A DNA stretch of 64,000 bases from Kribbella antiqua (GTDB lineage Bacteria > Actinomycetota > Actinomycetes > Propionibacteriales > Kribbellaceae), in assembly GCF_004345665.1 (NCBI RefSeq), contig NZ_SLWR01000001.1, forward strand, positions 930,001 to 994,000, read 5' to 3'. The notes beneath the pieces were generated by a model, which saw nothing but the letters and a program-made list of their open reading frames with translations, made no database searches and was not told where the DNA came from. The position numbers were made by a program, and so were the translations under genes. Positions 60,923-64,000 of this stretch are shown piece after piece (the stretch's first letter is position 1; every line of letters begins with the position of its first letter).

Positions 60923-61396
60923 AGCCCGGTCGGTCCCTTCCTCTGCTCGCGCCGTCCCCATCGACCGTTCCGGCCACAGCTGAATCAACCGCTGCGGGCC
61001 TGGCGGGTCGCCCTTCGGCTTGTGCTGCCCGGCCGGTCTGATCAACCGGCACCCTGAGGCAACGAGAGGTAACAGTAGTGACCGTTTCGTGACCAGTGCA
61101 ATTCGCCCCTCCGGTTTGATCCAAACTTAACGTCGGATCTCTCCTCCCCAACGGCCGTTTCGCCTGTCCTGTCAGGGATCCGGCAGCACCGTTCATCTCG
61201 ACACTACTGACCCCGCGACCAGGGGCTATCGCCCTGTGTGAGGATATGGTCGCTCCTTCGGTGAACCAGCGGGGGATGTGACGTGACTGACATCGGCGAA
61301 AAGTACGGGCGCTCCGGCAACAACCCGGGCTGGCTCGGCGATCCGCGCGAACCCGAACTGCATGCCGCGGTGGAGGAACTCGACGACGCGCGATTC
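60923..61396. other. Intergenic region between the NlpC/P60 gene and the small CxxC gene
   Basis: I see no gene supported in these 474 bases. It holds the promoter region of the NlpC/P60 gene: an MtrA-like repeat at 61078-61094 and a GTTTG-ATC-CAAAC dyad at 61114-61126. A rightward open frame begins at 61284 but runs antisense across the small CxxC gene and is not credible throughout. I found no match to the c-di-AMP riboswitch often seen before such hydrolases. Confidence 0.4.
61078..61094. promoter_or_regulatory. MtrA-like direct repeat upstream of the NlpC/P60 gene
   Basis: GTGACC-GTTTC-GTGACC is a perfect direct repeat with 11-base periodicity; GTAACA lies four bases left of it (61069-61074). 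It fits the repeated hexamer layout reported for MtrA sites. Confidence 0.5.
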
Positions 61397-61630
61397 TCAG
61401 CCGGTCCGCTCCGACAGGTCCTCGGCACCTGGCTCGATGCTGTTGACAGCGTGCACCAGGCGCAGTGGTGGGACAAGGCCGGACTCGGCCAGGGCGTCCA
61501 GTGCAGCCTTTTCGTCGTCGTCGATCCGGAGCGTGCCGGAACGCTCCGCAGAGAAGCCGAGCACCACGGTGACCACGCAGTCCTGGCAACCCGGACCCTT
61601 CATCACACAAGCGTCGCAGTCGATCAGCAC
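61397..61630 (-). CDS. Small conserved CxxC protein
   Basis: A 77-residue protein with four cysteines in two CX2C pairs near residues 5, 8, 15 and 18 (DCDACVMKGPGCQDC), likely a zinc knuckle. The middle is a short strand-rich region and the end AALDALAESGLVPPLRLVHAV is conserved in actinobacterial homologues I recall beside NlpC genes. GTG at 61630 has GGAGG five bases upstream, which fixes the start. Function is unknown. The strand opposite contains an open frame judged to be a shadow. Confidence 0.7.
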   Translation of the reverse strand: MLIDCDACVMKGPGCQDCVVTVVLGFSAERSGTLRIDDDEKAALDALAESGLVPPLRLVHAVNSIEPGAEDLSERTG

Positions 61631-61754
61631 AACGTCCTCCAAAGTGGGGAAGCACCCGGACTTGCATCCGGCTGAGAAGGACGCTAGAGACCCCCGCCGA
61701 CAATTTCCGTACGACGCCACCCCGAGCCCTGCGCGTGACGTCGTACGGAACGGT

Positions 61755-63062
61755 TCAGGAGCGGGCGATCCGGCTGATCAGGCTGGTCGCCGACAGCGAG
61801 CGGGCGCCGAGGGTGATGATGCTCTCGGCAACTTCGCGGTCGGTGGAGACGACGACGATCGGGCGGCCGGGCGGTTCGGCGCGGACCAGTTGCCGGATCA
61901 CCTCATCGGCGATCACTCCGGGCGGGCTGAAGCGCACCCGGACCCCGCGCGGCGGATTCAGTTGCACCGGGCCCGAAAGCTCCGCGCCGTCGAAGACGAC
62001 CGTGACCTCGATCCGGCGCTGCGCGACCAAGGCGCCCAGCGCCGTCACCAGCCGCTGTCGTTGGGAGTGCAGCGGCGAATTCGGCCAGGCGGTCTTGGTC
62101 ACGTTGTAGCCGTCGATGATCAGATGCACCTGCGGCAGGGACAACAGTTCGTCGAACAACGCCGGGTCGTCGTCGGGCGCCGTACGCCCGTGTGGTGCGG
62201 CTTCCGGCTCGGTCCCCGCGACGGTGTCGGCCGGCCGGAGGTCTCCCCCGGGCGGCAGCGCCAGCTCACGACGGAGCCCGCTCGCTGCCTCGAGCACCGT
62301 GTCCAGCAGCAGCCTGGTGCGGGTCGAGGCGAGCTCGCGTTCCTGTCCCGCCGTCCGGCGAGCGGCGTGTTCGATCGCTTCGAGTTCGGTGATGCGGGCC
62401 CGGAGTTTGCGCAGCTCACGGTCCACTTCGTTACGCGCCGCCTCGACCCGCTCATCGGCGGTCGCGGCCTCGATAGTGCGTTGTTCGAGCTCGCTCTGCA
62501 GGCCGCTGATTCGCTGCCGGGCGTCGTTGAGCTTTCGCCGGAGCGTGACGTTCTCGGCCTTGAGTTCGTTGACCTGTTCGCGGAGCCGTTCGCGGACCTG
62601 ACGGGTCTCGGTCCGGGCCTGATCGAGCTGGTCGGAGAGCCTGCTGACGGCTTCCTCGTCGGCGCGCGGCGTCTCGACCGGGACCTGGGCGGCCGCGGCG
62701 ACGTGCTCCTCCCAGTTGTCCGGGCGCAGCAGGTAGGCCAGGGCCGCGACCTCGACCGGATCCGCGGTGGGCACCGGCACGCCTTCGGCGACGGCGTCCC
62801 CGAGCGCCGGGTGCTCACGCCGTACCTGGAACGCCGCCATCCGGCGGAAGTGTTCGTCGGTCTCCAGGATCGGCCCGAGCACGGACGCCGAGAGCTTCGC
62901 GCGTTTGGCCGGTGCGAAACTGGCGAACCGCCGCAACGGCGGCGGGATGTCGGTCGCGGACAGCTGGCCGAGAGCCTGCGCGGCGAGGGTGAGAACCCGT
63001 TGCCGGACCGGTTCGGGCAAAGTCGTAGCGGCGGAGCTCGCGGCGGTGCCTGCCTCAGTCAC
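61755..63062 (-). CDS. NYN-domain (YacP-like) protein with a long coiled coil
   Basis: The 435-residue protein has an N-terminal helical region of about 130 residues (LPEPVRQRVLTLAAQALGQL; RRFASFAPAKRAKLSASVLGPIL), a coiled coil around residues 150-245 rich in Arg and Glu, and a C-terminal NYN domain starting at LIIDGYNVTKTAW. The Asp in IIDGYNV, the Asp in VVFDGAE and Asp in VVSTDREVAE form the PIN-like acidic site. It may be an RNA-processing endonuclease or binding protein. GTG at 63062 was chosen as the first start with a plausible N-terminus. It is divergent from the DEDDh gene. Confidence 0.85.
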   Translation of the reverse strand: MTEAGTAASSAATTLPEPVRQRVLTLAAQALGQLSATDIPPPLRRFASFAPAKRAKLSASVLGPILETDEHFRRMAAFQVRREHPALGDAVAEGVPVPTADPVEVAALAYLLRPDNWEEHVAAAAQVPVETPRADEEAVSRLSDQLDQARTETRQVRERLREQVNELKAENVTLRRKLNDARQRISGLQSELEQRTIEAATADERVEAARNEVDRELRKLRARITELEAIEHAARRTAGQERELASTRTRLLLDTVLEAASGLRRELALPPGGDLRPADTVAGTEPEAAPHGRTAPDDDPALFDELLSLPQVHLIIDGYNVTKTAWPNSPLHSQRQRLVTALGALVAQRRIEVTVVFDGAELSGPVQLNPPRGVRVRFSPPGVIADEVIRQLVRAEPPGRPIVVVSTDREVAESIITLGARSLSATSLISRIARS

Positions 63063-63245
63063 CGGTCCGCAGTCCGGCCGGAACGACGGTCTGGCATGGA
63101 GCGCTCGGCCAGTGACGCAGACCACAGCAAGCGGGCTGATGGCCCGGATTCGCGGTAGTCGCCTGTGTACGCATACAGAGAGACTAGTCGACCGGGCTGC
63201 GTGTCAGCGCAGGAATTGTCGGTGGGGCCTTTTAGCGTCGTTGCC

Positions 63246-64000
63246 ATGACCAGCCCGGCTCCGGATCTGCTGACGCCGATTCGCGGCGTCCAGCCGAGTT
63301 TCGACGACCTCGGTACGCCGCTGCGCGACGTCACGTTCTGCGTCGTCGACCTGGAGACGACCGGCAAGCCGCCGGGTGAGGGCGGCATCACCGAGATCGG
63401 CGCGGTGAAGGTGCGCGCCGGTGAGGTGATCGGCGAGTTCCAGACCTTGGTCAACCCGTCCGATCCGATCCCGCCGTTCATCGCCGTGCTGACCGGCATC
63501 ACGAACCTGATGGTTGCCTCGTCACCCCGGATCGAGTCGGTGCTGCCGGCCTTCCTGGAGTTCGCCCAGGGGTGCGTGATGGTGGCGCACAACGCGCCGT
63601 TCGACATGGGATTCCTGAAGCACGACAGCTTGGTGCACGGGTATGACTGGCCCGACTTCGCGGTCGTCGACACCGCTCTGCTGGCTCGCCGGGTGATCAC
63701 TCCGGACGAGGCGCCGAACTGCAAGCTCGGCACGCTGGCCAAGGTGTTCCGCGCCACCACGACGCCGAACCACCGGGCCTTGTCGGACGCTCGTGCGACA
63801 GTCGACGTACTGCATGGGCTGTTCGAACGCGTCGGATCGCTCGGTGTGCAGACGCTGGAGGATCTGCAGACGTTCTCGTCCCGGGTCGCGCCGGCCGTGC
63901 GGGCGAAGCGGCACCTGGCCGAAACGTTGCCCCATGCACCGGGTGTGTATCTGTTCACCGACGACCGCGGCGAGGTGCTGTACGTCGGCAAGTCGAAGGA
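63246..64000 (+). CDS. DEDDh exonuclease fused to a GIY-YIG (UvrC/Cho-like) domain, 3' truncated
   Basis: The gene runs off the right edge. The visible 251 residues begin with the exonuclease core: VVDLETTGKPPGEGGITEIGA (Asp and Glu), AHNAPFDMGFL (Asp) and HRALSDARATVDVL (His and Asp), a complete DEDDh site as in DnaQ. From about residue 230, LPHAPGVYLFTDDRGEVLYVGKSK starts a GIY-YIG nuclease as in UvrC/Cho. This fusion is a known actinobacterial DNA-repair-type protein. Translation starts at the ATG at 63246. It is divergent from the NYN gene. The rest lies outside the window. Confidence 0.9.
   Translation, partial: MTSPAPDLLTPIRGVQPSFDDLGTPLRDVTFCVVDLETTGKPPGEGGITEIGAVKVRAGEVIGEFQTLVNPSDPIPPFIAVLTGITNLMVASSPRIESVLPAFLEFAQGCVMVAHNAPFDMGFLKHDSLVHGYDWPDFAVVDTALLARRVITPDEAPNCKLGTLAKVFRATTTPNHRALSDARATVDVLHGLFERVGSLGVQTLEDLQTFSSRVAPAVRAKRHLAETLPHAPGVYLFTDDRGEVLYVGKSK

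Noticed and set aside
60923-61283. c-di-AMP (ydaO) riboswitch before the NlpC/P60 gene
   Set aside because: This RNA is common before such hydrolases, but I could not find its conserved core in the leader. The same applies to 22158-22323 before the LysM gene.
61284-61675. Rightward open frame opposite the small CxxC gene
   Set aside because: Its first third has plausible codon use and a GGGGGA upstream, but most of it is antisense to the conserved CxxC protein, whose start and ribosome-binding site are better. It could be a short real gene only if it ended near 61400, which it does not.

Overview
The window is a gene-dense, high-GC chromosomal segment of an actinomycete. Evidence for this is the strong G/C bias at third codon positions, many GTG starts, ATGA/GTGA stop-start overlaps, leaderless promoters, and actinobacterial families such as DUF3040, SAV_6107 HEPN, DUF6504 and DUF5304. 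The order of metF, thiE/thiO, the PASTA kinase, class II DAHP synthase, ROK glucokinase, ArsA-like ATPase and fadD resembles the block beside the cell-division cluster in Streptomyces and Nocardioides/Kribbella-type genomes. I favour a Kribbella-like member of the Propionibacteriales; this is an inference from gene content, not a sequence search. I see no rRNA, tRNA, CRISPR array, prophage or insertion sequence.

Layout. 1-9.6 kb: the end of a TgpA-type transglutaminase, DUF3040, a methyltransferase, a cupin, an ABC-2 exporter operon, a YceH-methyltransferase fusion, a DUF6504/SAV_6107 pair beneath a perfect LexA box, a DM13 protein and a YbaK protein. 9.7-19.5 kb: a secreted amidase, DUF4126, a CrtI-like oxidoreductase, a HelD helicase, SixA, metF with a tandemly repeated 3' end, a prenyl synthase, and an HTH regulator divergent from DUF4180. 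19.5-29 kb: barstar, a barnase-type RNase and thiE in one operon, thiO, a LysM/transglycosylase, a PASTA kinase, a DMT transporter and two glycosidase genes. 29-42 kb: hydrolase, prs, threonine aldolase, DAHP synthase, a DUF559 gene between two related hairpins, plsC, a lipase-like esterase, a LOR/SDH enzyme, an ArsR-VOC operon, enoyl-CoA hydratase and PhyH. 42-49 kb: a leftward operon of SRPBCC, ArsA, DUF5304, two ROK kinases and a nuclease-fold gene, divergent from fadD. 49-64 kb: a subtilisin with a structured leader, membrane genes, a shortened AlaRS-like gene behind an alanine-rich leader peptide and terminator, a peptidase-M48-glycosyltransferase operon, NlpC/P60, a small CxxC protein, a NYN protein and a truncated DEDDh-GIY-YIG gene.

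Themes. Cell-wall turnover recurs: the PGRP amidase, LysM/SLT, NlpC/P60, PASTA kinase and a PimB-like glycosyltransferase. Two of these hydrolases have MtrA-like direct repeats upstream. Central metabolism is represented by metF, thiE/thiO, prs, DAHP synthase and glucokinases.

The strongest candidate for an undescribed system is the AlaRS-like gene at 54.6-55.9 kb. Its leader encodes a 21-residue peptide ending in four alanines, and an intrinsic terminator with a GAAA loop and U-tract precedes the coding region. Also notable are the LexA-box pair, the thiE-RNase-barstar operon, the switch-like leader of the subtilisin gene, and the stop-codon-containing repeats after metF.
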